Positions 8,640 through 17,117 of a stretch of DNA of 42,402 nt are shown one piece after another (the first letter of the stretch is position 1; every line of letters starts with the position of its first letter). This DNA is from CAZEPJ01 sp964514105. Lineage in GTDB: Bacteria; Desulfobacterota; Desulfocorpusculales; Desulfocorpusculum. The notes below the pieces were generated by a model, which worked only from the letters and a program-made list of their open reading frames with translations, had not been told where the DNA came from and ran no database searches. Where the stretch lies: assembly GCA_964514105.1 (NCBI GenBank), contig CAZEPJ010000041.1:1-42402 (forward strand), written 5' to 3'. Made by a program: the position numbers and the translations under genes.

Positions 8640-9017
8640 TCAGTAGTTAAGCACAGCCTTGGCCGAGAGGATCTCGGCCGTGAGGGTCGCCGCGGCCACC
8701 ACCTGGGCTTGCTCGATGAGCTCCGAGGGGTCGATCTGGCGGTGCTTGATGCACGGGGAGCAGACCATGAGCTTGCCGCCCAGGTCGAAGAAGTCCCCCG
8801 CCAGCCCTTTGAGGGGGGGCATCCCCCCTGCGAACACGTGCTCCATGCACCCCTTTCGGGCCAGGAGGACCGCGGTCCCCTGGAGGGCCACCACGGCCTC
8901 CACGCCCATGGTCATGGCCGCGCTGGCCAGCACAAAGGGAAGTGTGGCCCGCTCGGGGTCCTCGGGCCCGTGGGTGAGGATGTAGAGGATCTTCTGGCCC
9001 TTGTCCTGTTCGCCCAT
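8640..9017 (-). CDS. DsrE-family protein
   Basis: A 125-aa cytoplasmic protein with the DsrE/DsrF-like fold, many members of which relay sulfur or associate with sulfur metabolism. Visible features are KILYILTHGPEDPERATLPF at the N-terminus, MTMGVEAVVALQGTAVLL, and a C-terminal KLMVCSPCIKHRQI containing a CxxC pair. The ATG start has GGAGG at seven bases. The gene is divergent from the first sigma-54 activator and convergent with the HDOD-GGDEF gene. A possible weak sigma-70 promoter (TTGATT, 17 bases, TACCGT on the minus strand) lies upstream. A role in sulfur transfer is plausible from the family but not shown here. Confidence 0.82.
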   Translation of the reverse strand: MGEQDKGQKILYILTHGPEDPERATLPFVLASAAMTMGVEAVVALQGTAVLLARKGCMEHVFAGGMPPLKGLAGDFFDLGGKLMVCSPCIKHRQIDPSELIEQAQVVAAATLTAEILSAKAVLNY

Positions 9018-9397
9018 GTTCCAACCTCCGGAAATGGGGGCCGGCGGGATGCCGCCCCGGGATTCCATATGGACTCACGGTAGCGGACCCGGTCTGGACA
9101 ATCAAGACCGACGCAGCCTGGCTCCGGGCTGACCGATGAGCCAGCCAGGGGCATGCATGAGGGCGATCCATGCCCACAGGGGTGGACGTGGGATCTTGAA
9201 TCCCTCCCCCGGGTCGCCATGAAGATCGGGGCCCTCCTGACTCCTCGGCCTTGTTGCGTTCTCGAAGCCCTCCCTGGGAGGCGCCAATGGAGGCGAGGGC
9301 CGTTGGGACGGCGGAGGGGAAGGCCATTTCACTCTGACGGACGGGTGCTGGCATGGATTTGGCTTATCAACGAGATGAACCCTCACAGGAGCGATCC
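9018..9397. other. divergent regulatory region between dsrE-like gene and sigma-54 activator
   Basis: These 380 bases hold no gene I can support. The region contains nested inverted repeats at 9118-9144: CTGGCT with AGCCAG after 15 bases, and inside it GGCT, eight bases, AGCC. These could bind a regulator or form a hairpin. A candidate -24/-12 element sits near the right end and is listed separately. Confidence 0.4.
9349..9364 (+). promoter_or_regulatory. candidate sigma-54 promoter (-24/-12) of the activator gene
   Basis: TGGCATGGATTTGGCT has GG and GC at the canonical 12-base phase. Against TGGCACG-N4-TTGCW there are two mismatches (C to T at position 6, T to G at position 13). Transcription would begin near 9376, 22 bases before the start codon. 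Autoregulation of the activator is possible but unproven. Confidence 0.4.
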
Positions 9398-10804
9398 ATG
9401 GCCAAGGAGCCCATTTCATCGCCGCCATTGCCCCAGGTGCCGCCGGACGGCAGCGCCGTGATCCGGGAAAAGGAGATCGAGTGGCTGCGCAGCATCCTGG
9501 AGAGCCTGCCCGTGGGGGTCATCACCATCGATCGGGACTGGCGCATCACCTCCTTCAATCGGGTGGCCTCGGAGATCACGGGGTACGGGCCCAACGAGGT
9601 GCTGGGCTGGAGATGCTTCGAGCTGTTCCAGACCCCGGTCTGCCAGAAGGACTGCCCCATCGAGCGCGCCCTTTCCTGCGGGGCCTCCGTGTACGACCGG
9701 GAAGTCTCCTTCACCAACCGCAACCACCGGCGCCTCACCCTCCTGGTCAACGCCACGCCGCTTTACGACCCTGAGGGGCGCGTCATGGGCGGCGTCGAGA
9801 CCCTCCGGGACGTCAGCACCCTGGAGTGGATGCGCCAGGAGCTGGCCCTCAACTACGACTACAGCCATATCGTGGGCAAGAGCCCGGCCATGCGGGAGGT
9901 CTACGGCCGGATGCAGGATGTGGCCCGGGCCGACACGACGGTCTTCATCCAGGGGGAGAGCGGCACGGGCAAGGAGCTCGTGGCCCGGGCCATCCATTTC
10001 AACAGCGACCGCCGCGACCGCCCCTTCGTCGGGGTCAACTGCTCGGCCCTGCCCGAGGGGGTCCTGGAAAGCGAGCTGTTCGGCCACGTTCGCGGGGCCT
10101 TCACGGGGGCCATTCGGGATAAGGCCGGGCGGTTCGAGCTGGCCAACGGCGGCACCCTCTTCCTGGACGAGGTGGGGGAGCTGACCCCCGCGGTCCAGGT
10201 GAAGCTCCTGCGCGTCCTGGAGGCGCGGGAGTTCCAGCGGGTGGGGGACACCCGCAACATCCGAGTGGACTTCCGGCTCATCACGGCCACCAACAAGGAC
10301 CTGCGCCGGGAGATGGAGGCCGGCCGCTTCCGGGACGACCTTTACTACCGGCTGAACGTCTTCCCCATCGAGCTGCCCCCCCTGCGGGACCGCACCGAGG
10401 ATTTGCCCCTTCTGGTCAACCATTTCATGGAGAAGTTCAACCATCAGATGGGGCGCCGGGTGCGGGGGCTCTCGGGCGAGGCCATGAACGCCATCTACCT
10501 GTACGGGTGGCCCGGCAACGTCCGGGAGCTGGAGAACGCCATGGAGCACGCCTTCGTGCACAGCCGGGGCGCCCTGATCCAGATGGACGACCTGCCGAGG
10601 CACCTGGTCCAGGCGTCCCCGGAGCCCGCGTCCGTGGAGAAAGGCCTTCGGGACGAGGCACTGGACTCCTTCGAGCGCAAGCTCATCGTGCGCCACCTGG
10701 AGGAGGCCCACTGGCGGCGCACGGTGGCGGCCCGCCGCCTGGGCATCAGCCCCGTGACCCTCTGGCGGAAGATGAAGAGATACGGGATCGAACCCATTCG
10801 TTGA
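9398..10804 (+). CDS. sigma-54-dependent transcriptional activator with PAS sensor
   Basis: A 468-aa bacterial enhancer-binding protein. An N-terminal PAS domain (about residues 28-140) contains a cysteine triad C73-x8-C82-x3-C86 followed by Pro. An AAA+ domain follows, with Walker A GESGTGKE (186-193), the sigma-54 contact loop GAFTGA (233-238), Walker B GGTLFLDEVGE and arginine fingers in LYYRLNVFPIELPPLRDR. The Fis-type helix-turn-helix VAARRLGISPVTLWRKMKRYGI ends the protein. The ATG is preceded by AGGAG at six bases. The gene stands directly before a near-consensus -24/-12 promoter and the Tmc/Hmc operon, so that operon is its most likely target. The Cys triad suggests redox or metal sensing; this is inference. 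Confidence 0.93.
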   Translation: MAKEPISSPPLPQVPPDGSAVIREKEIEWLRSILESLPVGVITIDRDWRITSFNRVASEITGYGPNEVLGWRCFELFQTPVCQKDCPIERALSCGASVYDREVSFTNRNHRRLTLLVNATPLYDPEGRVMGGVETLRDVSTLEWMRQELALNYDYSHIVGKSPAMREVYGRMQDVARADTTVFIQGESGTGKELVARAIHFNSDRRDRPFVGVNCSALPEGVLESELFGHVRGAFTGAIRDKAGRFELANGGTLFLDEVGELTPAVQVKLLRVLEAREFQRVGDTRNIRVDFRLITATNKDLRREMEAGRFRDDLYYRLNVFPIELPPLRDRTEDLPLLVNHFMEKFNHQMGRRVRGLSGEAMNAIYLYGWPGNVRELENAMEHAFVHSRGALIQMDDLPRHLVQASPEPASVEKGLRDEALDSFERKLIVRHLEEAHWRRTVAARRLGISPVTLWRKMKRYGIEPIR

Positions 10805-10814
10805 TGGAATGATC

Positions 10815-10832
10815 CATTTCACGGCGGAAATG
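10815..10832. promoter_or_regulatory. palindrome, candidate activator-binding site (UAS)
   Basis: CATTTC, six bases, GAAATG is a perfect inverted repeat. It sits about 215 bases upstream of the -24/-12 promoter at 11047, a usual distance for a sigma-54 enhancer. A second, shorter inverted repeat, TTTCA-N4-TGAAA at 10884-10897, shares the TTTCA/TGAAA-like half-site and may be a second site. Binding is inferred. Confidence 0.45.
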
Positions 10833-10870
10833 CCGTTCATGCGCAAGCCCCGCGGGCATCCCCGGCGCCG

Positions 10871-10882
10871 CCCAGCGCTGGG
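10871..10882 (+). terminator. possible weak terminator hairpin after the activator gene
   Basis: CCCAGCGCTGGG is a perfect 12-base palindrome followed by CTTTC. It could fold as a short GC-rich hairpin at the end of the activator transcript, but there is no proper U-tract, so it may equally be a protein-binding site. Confidence 0.25.
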
Positions 10883-11046
10883 CTTTCACAACTGAAACCC
10901 TTCGGGGTGCGCCCTCCCGCAGGCCCCATCCGATCGCTGGCCCCGTCCTTCCTCCTCCCCGAGTCCCGTTTCCCCATGGATCACGGGAACTTGGGGATCG
11001 TCCGCCCATCCGGGCGAGACAGCCCAGGGGCCCCCCGCAGGCCCGC

Positions 11047-11062
11047 GGGCACGGCCTTTGCC
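11047..11062 (+). promoter_or_regulatory. sigma-54 promoter (-24/-12) of the Tmc/Hmc operon
   Basis: GGGCACGGCCTTTGCC matches TGGCACG-N4-TTGCW at all defined positions except the first T and the final W, with GG and GC in the correct phase. The expected start site is near 11074, about 50 bases before the tmcD-like start codon. An enhancer-binding protein gene ends about 240 bases upstream and palindromes lie in between. This is the strongest sigma-54 site in the window. Confidence 0.72.
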
Positions 11063-11123
11063 TCTATCCCGCCCAGCGGACGAGGTCATTGCCCGGGTTC
11101 GAGAACGGCCGCGGGAGCCTGAG

Positions 11124-12383
11124 ATGATCGAGGAGCAGGACTGGGAAAAAGGGGAGCAGGTGATCGCCGATCTCCGCAGGTGGGAGGAGATGGGGTCGGT
11201 GGATCGCGACTGGGTCGTGAGCGGCGACGGCATGCGCATCGCCGCCCCGGTGCGGCTTCCGGAAGGCCAGGTGGCCATGGTCGTCAACGGCGTGCCGTGG
11301 CACGACACATTCGACAAGCTCTGGTCCGCCCGGTTCGGACCCGACGGCCGCCTCGCCTGCCTGACCCTCACAGGGGATGCCTGGACCGTGACGGTGGACG
11401 GAGAGCCCTGGGAGGCGTCCTTCGAGTTCGCATGGAACCTCCAGCAGAGCGCCAACGGAAAGGGGATCGCCGTCAACGTCCGGCGGGACAACGCCTATGC
11501 GGTGGCCCTCAATGGGTCTGCGTGGGAAGAGGGTTTCGTGGATCTCCGGGACGGGATCGTCAGCCCGGACGGGCGGCGAACGGCCGCCCGGATCCAGATC
11601 GAACGGCTGGCCGAGGCCGACGTCCAGGGCTTCTTCCGCGGGGCGTTCACCGTGGCCGTGGACGGAAAGGCATGGCCCGAGTCCTTCATCAACGTTTGGA
11701 GGCTGGCGTTCAGCGAGGACGGAAACCGCCTGGCCGCGGAGGTGAGGCTGGACCGCAGCCGGTACTCGGTGGCCGTGGACGGGGTCGTGTGGCCCGAGAG
11801 CTTTCGCTCCGTCTGGGAGCCTGCCTTTTGCCCCGGCGGACACGACGTGGTGGCGCCGGTGCAGGCCGAGGGGGGATGGTGCCTCGCCCGCAACGGCCGG
11901 CTCATCTGGGATCGCCCCATGGCCCAGCTCTGGCGCCCGGCTTTCAGCCCCGACGGCAGGCGCATCGCGGCCGTGGCCTCCCCGCGATTCGGGGAGTGGA
12001 CCGTGAGCGTGGACGGCAAGCCCTGGGAGCGGTGTTTCCGCGACGCCGTGCTGAGGCCCGTGGTGGGCGAGGCCGGAGGGCCCGTGGCCGCGGCCTTCAA
12101 GCATGACGAGGCCTGGGGCATCGTCGTCGACGGCCGACCCTGGGATGGGACCTTCGACATGGTCTGGGACCCGGTCATCGGCCCCGGGGGGAGGCACGTG
12201 GCGGCCAAGGTCGAATCAGGGGGTCGGTTCGCCCTGGTCGTGGACGGGCGGACGTGGAAAGAGGATTACGACGCCATGTGGGATCCCGTCTTCGGTCCCG
12301 ATGGATCCAGGATCCTCCTCCGGTGCGTGCGAAGCGGATGCTACGAGCGAAGGGTCCTGGAGATCGGGGAAGCGGGCCCGTGA
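11124..12383 (+). CDS. tmcD: TmcD-like Trp-rich repeat protein
   Basis: A 419-aa protein built from about nine copies of a 40-47 residue repeat. Each copy has a core like V-x-VDG-x-PW-x3-F-x3-W-x-P-x-F-x-PDG followed by a short AA-x-V strand. Examples are VTVDGEPW, VAVDGKAWPESF, VAVDGVVWPESF, VSVDGKPWERCF, IVVDGRPWDGTF and LVVDGRTWKEDY. The pattern suggests a beta-propeller. It matches the Trp-rich TmcD subunit of the Tmc transmembrane redox complex of sulfate reducers, supported by the adjacent TmcC- and TmcB-like genes. No signal peptide or membrane helix is seen, so a cytoplasmic location is likely. The ATG is preceded by GGGAG at six bases; an in-frame earlier start at 11058 would fall inside the sigma-54 promoter. 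Its biochemical role is not known. Confidence 0.78.
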   Translation: MIEEQDWEKGEQVIADLRRWEEMGSVDRDWVVSGDGMRIAAPVRLPEGQVAMVVNGVPWHDTFDKLWSARFGPDGRLACLTLTGDAWTVTVDGEPWEASFEFAWNLQQSANGKGIAVNVRRDNAYAVALNGSAWEEGFVDLRDGIVSPDGRRTAARIQIERLAEADVQGFFRGAFTVAVDGKAWPESFINVWRLAFSEDGNRLAAEVRLDRSRYSVAVDGVVWPESFRSVWEPAFCPGGHDVVAPVQAEGGWCLARNGRLIWDRPMAQLWRPAFSPDGRRIAAVASPRFGEWTVSVDGKPWERCFRDAVLRPVVGEAGGPVAAAFKHDEAWGIVVDGRPWDGTFDMVWDPVIGPGGRHVAAKVESGGRFALVVDGRTWKEDYDAMWDPVFGPDGSRILLRCVRSGCYERRVLEIGEAGP

Positions 12384-12399
12384 TGTCCCGGGGGGAGTC

Positions 12400-13047
12400 A
12401 TGTACGACATCGTGAGCGGTCCTCTGGTGTGGGTCGCCTTTCTGCTCTTCTTTGCCGGGTTGGTCTATCAGGCGGCGGTCGTGGTCCGGGAGGCCAGGAG
12501 GGACAAAATCGTGCTCCCGTACCTGAGCCTTCGCTTCGGGCTGCGTTCCCTGCTCCATTGGGTAGTCCCATTCGCCAGCCGGAACATGCGGCTGCGCCCC
12601 GAGATGACGCTGGTGGCTTTCGCGTTTCACCTCGGTCTGGTGCTCACCCCCCTGTTCATCCTGGGGCACAATGTGCTTCTCCACCGGTCCCTGGGCATCC
12701 GCCTCTGGACATTGTCCGAGGGCACAGCCGACGTCATGACCCTCCTGGTGGTCCTGTGCGGCCTGTTTCTCGTGGGCCGCAGGCTCCTCTTGCCCGAGGT
12801 CCGGTTCGTCACCACCCCGTCGGACTACGCGCTGCTCGCGGTGGCCGTGTTCCCTTTCGCCACGGGGTTCCTGGCCCATCGGCAGTGGCTCCCCTACGAG
12901 ACCATTCTGGTGCTCCACATCCTGAGCGGAGAAGTCATGCTCGTCGTGATCCCGTTCAGCAGGCTGCGGCACATGTTCTTCTTCCCCTTCACCCGCGCGT
13001 ACATGGGGTCCGAGTTCGGGGCGGTGCGCCACTCGCGAGACTGGTAG
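12400..13047 (+). CDS. tmcC: TmcC/HmcE-like membrane cytochrome b subunit
   Basis: A 215-aa integral membrane protein of the NarI-like cytochrome b type. Five hydrophobic segments are visible: WVAFLLFFAGLVYQAAVVV, the one around FHLGLVLTPLFILGHNVLL, TLLVVLCGLFLVGRRLLL, LLAVAVFPFATGFLAH, and ILVLHILSGEVMLVVIPF. Histidines in FHLG, LHIL and RLRHMFFF are candidate heme ligands. In Tmc and Hmc complexes this subunit passes electrons across the membrane to the CCG-domain protein encoded next. The start has GGGGGAG two to eight bases upstream and lies 16 bases after the tmcD stop. Its length fits TmcC or HmcE, which cannot be told apart by eye. Confidence 0.82.
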   Translation: MYDIVSGPLVWVAFLLFFAGLVYQAAVVVREARRDKIVLPYLSLRFGLRSLLHWVVPFASRNMRLRPEMTLVAFAFHLGLVLTPLFILGHNVLLHRSLGIRLWTLSEGTADVMTLLVVLCGLFLVGRRLLLPEVRFVTTPSDYALLAVAVFPFATGFLAHRQWLPYETILVLHILSGEVMLVVIPFSRLRHMFFFPFTRAYMGSEFGAVRHSRDW

Positions 13048-13077
13048 GAGGGTTCAGGCCCCCATCGAGGAGGCATC

Positions 13078-14406
13078 ATGTCCGTTTCCCAGGAAAGAGC
13101 CGTGGTGGACCCCGGACTGGAGGAGGCCGGCCGGCGCCTGACGCCCGATCAGATCCGGTCGGTCGTCCAGGAGGTCCTGGACAGGGAGACCGCGGCCCGC
13201 TTCAAGGTCTATCTCAACACCTGCGTGCACTGCGCCCTGTGCTCCAATGCCTGTCACTGGTTCCTTTCCCAGGACGGGGATCCGCGCTTCTCTCCTGTGG
13301 GCAAGGTGAAGCAGACCCTTTGGGAGTTGCTTCGTCGCAAGGGCGAGGTGGACATCGATTTCCTGAAGACGTGTGCCAGGATCGCGTACACGGAATGCAA
13401 CGTCTGCCGAAGGTGCAGCATGTACTGCCCGTTCGGCATAGATATCGCCTATCTGCTCCTGGTGGTGAGGCGTATCTGCCACAAGCTGGGCATGGTGCCC
13501 CAGTTCCTCCAGGACACCGTGAACAGCCACGCCGCCACGTCCAACCAGATGTGGGTGAAGCAGGACGAGTGGATCGACACGCTCCAATGGCAGGAGGACG
13601 AGGCCCGATCCGAGATCCCGCGCGTCCGCATCCCCCTGGATCGGGAGGGGGCCGAGATCATGTACTCGGTCATCGCCCCCGAACCCAAGATCCTGGCCCA
13701 GCTCATCAACAACATGGCCCAGATCCTGACGGTGGCCGGCGCGGACTGGACCATGCCGTCGCTGGACGGCTGGGACAACAGCAACATGGCCATGTACTCG
13801 GGCGACTTCGAGACCATGGCCCGGGTGGAGCGGTACCATTTCGAGGCGGCGTTCCGCCTCAAGGTCAAGCGGATCGTCATGGGGGAATGCGGCCACGCCT
13901 TCCGGGGGGCCGTGTACGACGGGCCCAAGTGGCTCTCGTGGAAGAAGCCCCCCGTGCCCGTGATCCACGCGGTGGAGTTCTACCACGACCTGCTGGAACA
14001 GGGGAAGATCCGCGTCGTCCACAGGCTGGAGGAGCCGGTCACCTTCCAGGACCCGTGCAACGTCATCCGGGGGCGGGGGCTGGGCGAGAAACTGCGGGAA
14101 GTCGTGCGGGCCCTGTGCGCCGACGTCCGCGAGCCATCGCCGGGATACGAGCACAACTACTGCTGCGGGGCCGGGGGGGGGGTCATCAACTGCGGCCCCC
14201 CCTGGAAGCCCTCCCGGGTGGAGGGAAACAGGATCAAGGCGGAGCAGCTTGAGGCCACGGGGGCGAAGATCCTCCTGACCCCCTGCCACAACTGCCACAG
14301 CGGCCTGGAAGACGTGGTCCACGCCTACAAGCTGGGCATGCAGGTGAAGTTCTTGAGCGAGGTCCTGATCGCCGCCATGGAGATCCCCGAGGAGATGCGG
14401 GCCTGA
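13078..14406 (+). CDS. tmcB: TmcB/HmcF-like iron-sulfur protein with CCG domain
   Basis: A 442-aa cytoplasmic protein related to heterodisulfide reductase subunit D. Two [4Fe-4S] motifs are complete: C49-x2-C52-x2-C55-x3-C59 (CVHCALCSNAC) and C107-x2-C110-x2-C113-x3-C117 (CNVCRRCSMYC). The C-terminal half carries CCG-domain elements: ECGHAFRG, FQDPCN, HNYCCGAGGG and LTPCHNCHSGL. In Tmc/Hmc complexes this subunit faces the cytoplasm and probably exchanges electrons with a thiol/disulfide or other cytoplasmic partner. It lies 30 bases after the cytochrome b gene. No membrane helix is seen. Confidence 0.85.
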   Translation: MSVSQERAVVDPGLEEAGRRLTPDQIRSVVQEVLDRETAARFKVYLNTCVHCALCSNACHWFLSQDGDPRFSPVGKVKQTLWELLRRKGEVDIDFLKTCARIAYTECNVCRRCSMYCPFGIDIAYLLLVVRRICHKLGMVPQFLQDTVNSHAATSNQMWVKQDEWIDTLQWQEDEARSEIPRVRIPLDREGAEIMYSVIAPEPKILAQLINNMAQILTVAGADWTMPSLDGWDNSNMAMYSGDFETMARVERYHFEAAFRLKVKRIVMGECGHAFRGAVYDGPKWLSWKKPPVPVIHAVEFYHDLLEQGKIRVVHRLEEPVTFQDPCNVIRGRGLGEKLREVVRALCADVREPSPGYEHNYCCGAGGGVINCGPPWKPSRVEGNRIKAEQLEATGAKILLTPCHNCHSGLEDVVHAYKLGMQVKFLSEVLIAAMEIPEEMRA

Positions 14407-14415
14407 GGGGGGCGG

Positions 14416-15996
14416 ATGAGGGGTCCGAGAGACCATACTGCGGGTGGGAGCATGAAAGGTCATCAACTCCATCGCTGGGTCGTGGCGGCGGCCGGGGCCC
14501 TCGTCGTGTGGGGATCGGCCGGCGCGACGCTGCAGGAGGGGAAGACAGCGGAGGTGGCCGGCCCCGGCCACCTCCTGGCCCTGGGAGATGATGGGCGATG
14601 GGGAAGGCTCCAGCGGCCCACGGTGCGCTTCGACCACGACGCCCACACCCGGGCGCTGCGGGGAAGGGAATGCGACGCCTGCCATCGCCTCCAGGATAGG
14701 GTCAATGGCAAGGAGATCCGCATATACGGGTTCCCCAGGGAAACGGCCCTGGCGGACCGCCATGACCTGATGGATGCGTACCACGCGGCGTGCGTGGGCT
14801 GTCATCAGGAGCGCCGGGCCCAGCGGCTGGCCTCCGGGCCCGTGATCTGCGGGCAGTGCCACCCGGCTGCCCCGGCGGCGGGAAAGATCTGGCACAGCGT
14901 GCGATTCGACTATGCCGTCCACCACAAGCACGCCGAGGCCGCCCAGTCCAGGTGCGAGGTCTGCCATCACGAGTACGACGAGGCCCAGAAGAAGCTCGTG
15001 TACAAGAAGGGCGCCGAGGCCTCCTGCCGGGATTGCCACGGCCTCGCGGACGAGGAGTCGCGGCGCTCGTTCCGGCGCGTAGCCCACGCCCAATGCCTCG
15101 ACTGCCACATGAAACGGGAGAAGGAGGGGCAGAAGGCCGGCCCTCGGACGTGCGGCGGTTGTCACGGCGAACGGCGCAGGGCCACCCCGCAGGAGATGGC
15201 CGCATTGCCGCGCCTTTCAAGGGGGCAGAAAGACACCGTGGAGATGAAGGTCGAGGGCGGTCGGACCAAGGCCGTGGTCTTCAACCACAAGGACCACGAG
15301 CCGCGGGTGGCCTTCTGCAGCGACTGCCACCACAGGACCCACCAGAGGTGCTCCGCGTGCCACACCGGTACGGGAAGCCGAGAGGGCGCAGGGATCAACC
15401 TAGCCGACGCATTTCATCAGCCCCGATCTGCCCTCTCCTGCGTGGGGTGCCACGCGCGCAAGGCGGAGGCCCCATCCTGCCGGGGATGCCATCAGTTCCG
15501 GGCCAAGGGCCCGTCCCAAAGCTCCTGCCCCATCTGCCACAGCGGTCCAGCCGGGCCCCAGACCGTGGCCGCCCTGGAGCGATTCATGGCCGAACTGCCC
15601 GAGGAGAAGGTCCCGGAGAAGGCCGAGATGAAGCTCCTGGAGAGGGAGTACAAACCGGCCTGGCTCCCCCATCGCAAGGTGGTCCGGGCCCTCCTGACAC
15701 CCCCGGAGAACAGGAAACTGGCCGAACGGTTTCACAGTCGGACGGGGGCCGTGTGCCTCGGATGCCACCACCGGGCCCCGTGGGACCTGGAGTCCAAGCT
15801 GCCCGGGTGCCCCAGCTGCCACGGGACCCTTCGCGACAGCCGGTGGCCGGGGAGGCCGGCCCTGCTGGGGGCGTACCATCAGCAGTGCATGGGCTGTCAC
15901 GAGGTCATGAAGCTCAAGGCCGTGGGATGCGCGGACTGCCACGAGGAGAAACCCCAGGCTGCCGGGGCGGACGCCCCAGGGGACCGGCCGCAGTAG
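14416..15996 (+). CDS. hmcA: sixteen-heme cytochrome c, HmcA type
   Basis: A 526-aa periplasmic cytochrome with exactly 16 CxxCH motifs by count (from ECDACH to GCADCH), the heme number of the high-molecular-weight cytochrome HmcA of Desulfovibrio. A signal peptide is visible: a basic n-region, the hydrophobic stretch VVAAAGALVVW, then GSAGA as a likely cleavage region. Many motifs pair with free histidines, as expected for bis-His hemes. Start 14416 has GAGG at seven bases; ATG 14452 is an alternative that keeps the signal peptide but has a site only one base away. The genes before it resemble Tmc and those after it Hmc, so it probably collects electrons from periplasmic hydrogenase or formate dehydrogenase and passes them to the membrane subunits. 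Confidence 0.9.
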   Translation: MRGPRDHTAGGSMKGHQLHRWVVAAAGALVVWGSAGATLQEGKTAEVAGPGHLLALGDDGRWGRLQRPTVRFDHDAHTRALRGRECDACHRLQDRVNGKEIRIYGFPRETALADRHDLMDAYHAACVGCHQERRAQRLASGPVICGQCHPAAPAAGKIWHSVRFDYAVHHKHAEAAQSRCEVCHHEYDEAQKKLVYKKGAEASCRDCHGLADEESRRSFRRVAHAQCLDCHMKREKEGQKAGPRTCGGCHGERRRATPQEMAALPRLSRGQKDTVEMKVEGGRTKAVVFNHKDHEPRVAFCSDCHHRTHQRCSACHTGTGSREGAGINLADAFHQPRSALSCVGCHARKAEAPSCRGCHQFRAKGPSQSSCPICHSGPAGPQTVAALERFMAELPEEKVPEKAEMKLLEREYKPAWLPHRKVVRALLTPPENRKLAERFHSRTGAVCLGCHHRAPWDLESKLPGCPSCHGTLRDSRWPGRPALLGAYHQQCMGCHEVMKLKAVGCADCHEEKPQAAGADAPGDRPQ

Positions 15997-16014
15997 ATGG
16001 AGGGAGGCGGGGCA

Positions 16015-16131
16015 ATGCACACGCTGCACGAGTTCTTCACCGTGACCAAGGGACACGAGTACCTGATCGCCGTCACCTTCTTCTTCCTGTTCATCTCCTT
16101 CTGGCGGTTCCTCACGCGGGGCAAGGACTGA
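16015..16131 (+). CDS. hmcD: HmcD-like single-helix membrane protein
   Basis: This small gene encodes 38 aa, MHTLHEFFTVTKG at the start and FLTRGKD at the end, with one membrane helix (YLIAVTFFFLFISFW). GGAGG with a further GGCGGGG precedes the ATG at good spacing, and the gene sits 18 bases after hmcA. Position and size match HmcD of the Hmc complex, a small membrane subunit of unknown function placed among the redox subunits. Confidence 0.75.
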   Translation: MHTLHEFFTVTKGHEYLIAVTFFFLFISFWRFLTRGKD

Positions 16132-16187
16132 GTGCGGGCGGGAAGAAGGCGCATGTGAGCGGCACCACCGAGGCAGGGAGAAGGCGC

Positions 16188-17117
16188 ATGGCCATTCCAA
16201 GAAGAGGCTTCCTTCAATACCTGGCAGGATTCGGCGGGATCGCCCTTTCCGGGACCGCCTCCAGGGCCTGGGCCCACGAGCAGTTCGGGGGCCATCCGGA
16301 TCGATACGGGGTGCTGGTGGACACCACGGTCTGCATCGGGTGCCGCCGCTGCGAGTGGGCCTGCAAGGAGCACAATCGCCTCCCCAATCAGCCCGTCAAG
16401 GCGTACGAGGATCGGTCCGTCTTCCACAAGAGGCGCCGCACCGACGAGGCCACCTTCACCGTGGTCAACCGCTACCCCCACCCCGGGGAGCCGGGTCGAT
16501 CCATCTACGTCAAGACCCAGTGCATGCACTGCAACGAGCCTGCCTGCGCCTCCGCCTGCTTCGTCCGGGCCTTCACCAAGAGCCCGGAGGGGGCGGTGGT
16601 CCACCACCCCCAGTACTGCATCGGGTGCCGCTACTGCATGGCCGCCTGCCCCTTCGATATCCCGGCCTACCAGTACCACGACGCCTTCACCCCGGAGGTG
16701 ACCAAGTGCACCTTCTGTTTCGATCGGATCCGAGAGGTGGGAGGGGTGCCGGCCTGCGTGGCGGCCTGCCCGGCCGAGGTCATGACCTTCGGGAGGCGCA
16801 GCGACCTGCTGCGGCTGGCCCACAGCCGCATCAGCAGGCGGCCCGACCGCTATCACCCCCAGGTCTACGGCGAGAGCGAGGTGGGGGGGACCAGCTGGCT
16901 GTACCTCTCCTGCGTGCCCTTCGACCGGATCGGCTTTCGCACCGACCTGGGGTCCACCCCCATTCCCACCCTGAGCCGGGGCTTTCTCTCCATGGTCTCC
17001 ATCGTCCTGGTCACATGGCCCGTCCTGTGCATGGGATTCTACAGCTTCTCCAGGCGCCGTGAGAAAGGGGACAAAGGCACCACCCCGGAGGCGCTCGGCA
17101 AGGGAGGTCATCCATGA
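16188..17117 (+). CDS. hmcB: HmcB-type periplasmic iron-sulfur protein
   Basis: A 309-aa ferredoxin-type subunit with a twin-arginine signal (PRRGFLQYLAGFGG). Four [4Fe-4S] motifs are present: CIGCRRCEWAC, CMHCNEPACASAC, CIGCRYCMAAC, and CTFC plus CVAAC in the last. A C-terminal membrane helix (MVSIVLVTWPVLCMGFYSF) anchors it. This is the DmsB/NrfC-like subunit that wires a cytochrome to an NrfD-type membrane protein, and HmcB of Desulfovibrio has the same layout including the C-terminal anchor. GGGAG lies seven bases before the ATG. The stop overlaps the start of hmcC (ATGA), indicating coupling. Confidence 0.9.
   Translation: MAIPRRGFLQYLAGFGGIALSGTASRAWAHEQFGGHPDRYGVLVDTTVCIGCRRCEWACKEHNRLPNQPVKAYEDRSVFHKRRRTDEATFTVVNRYPHPGEPGRSIYVKTQCMHCNEPACASACFVRAFTKSPEGAVVHHPQYCIGCRYCMAACPFDIPAYQYHDAFTPEVTKCTFCFDRIREVGGVPACVAACPAEVMTFGRRSDLLRLAHSRISRRPDRYHPQVYGESEVGGTSWLYLSCVPFDRIGFRTDLGSTPIPTLSRGFLSMVSIVLVTWPVLCMGFYSFSRRREKGDKGTTPEALGKGGHP

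Noticed and set aside
13054..15165. 703-codon minus-strand open frame
   Set aside because: It is antisense to tmcB and hmcA, whose Fe-S and CxxCH motifs are beyond doubt. GC-rich third-position bias makes long antisense frames common here, and the translation has no recognisable domain.
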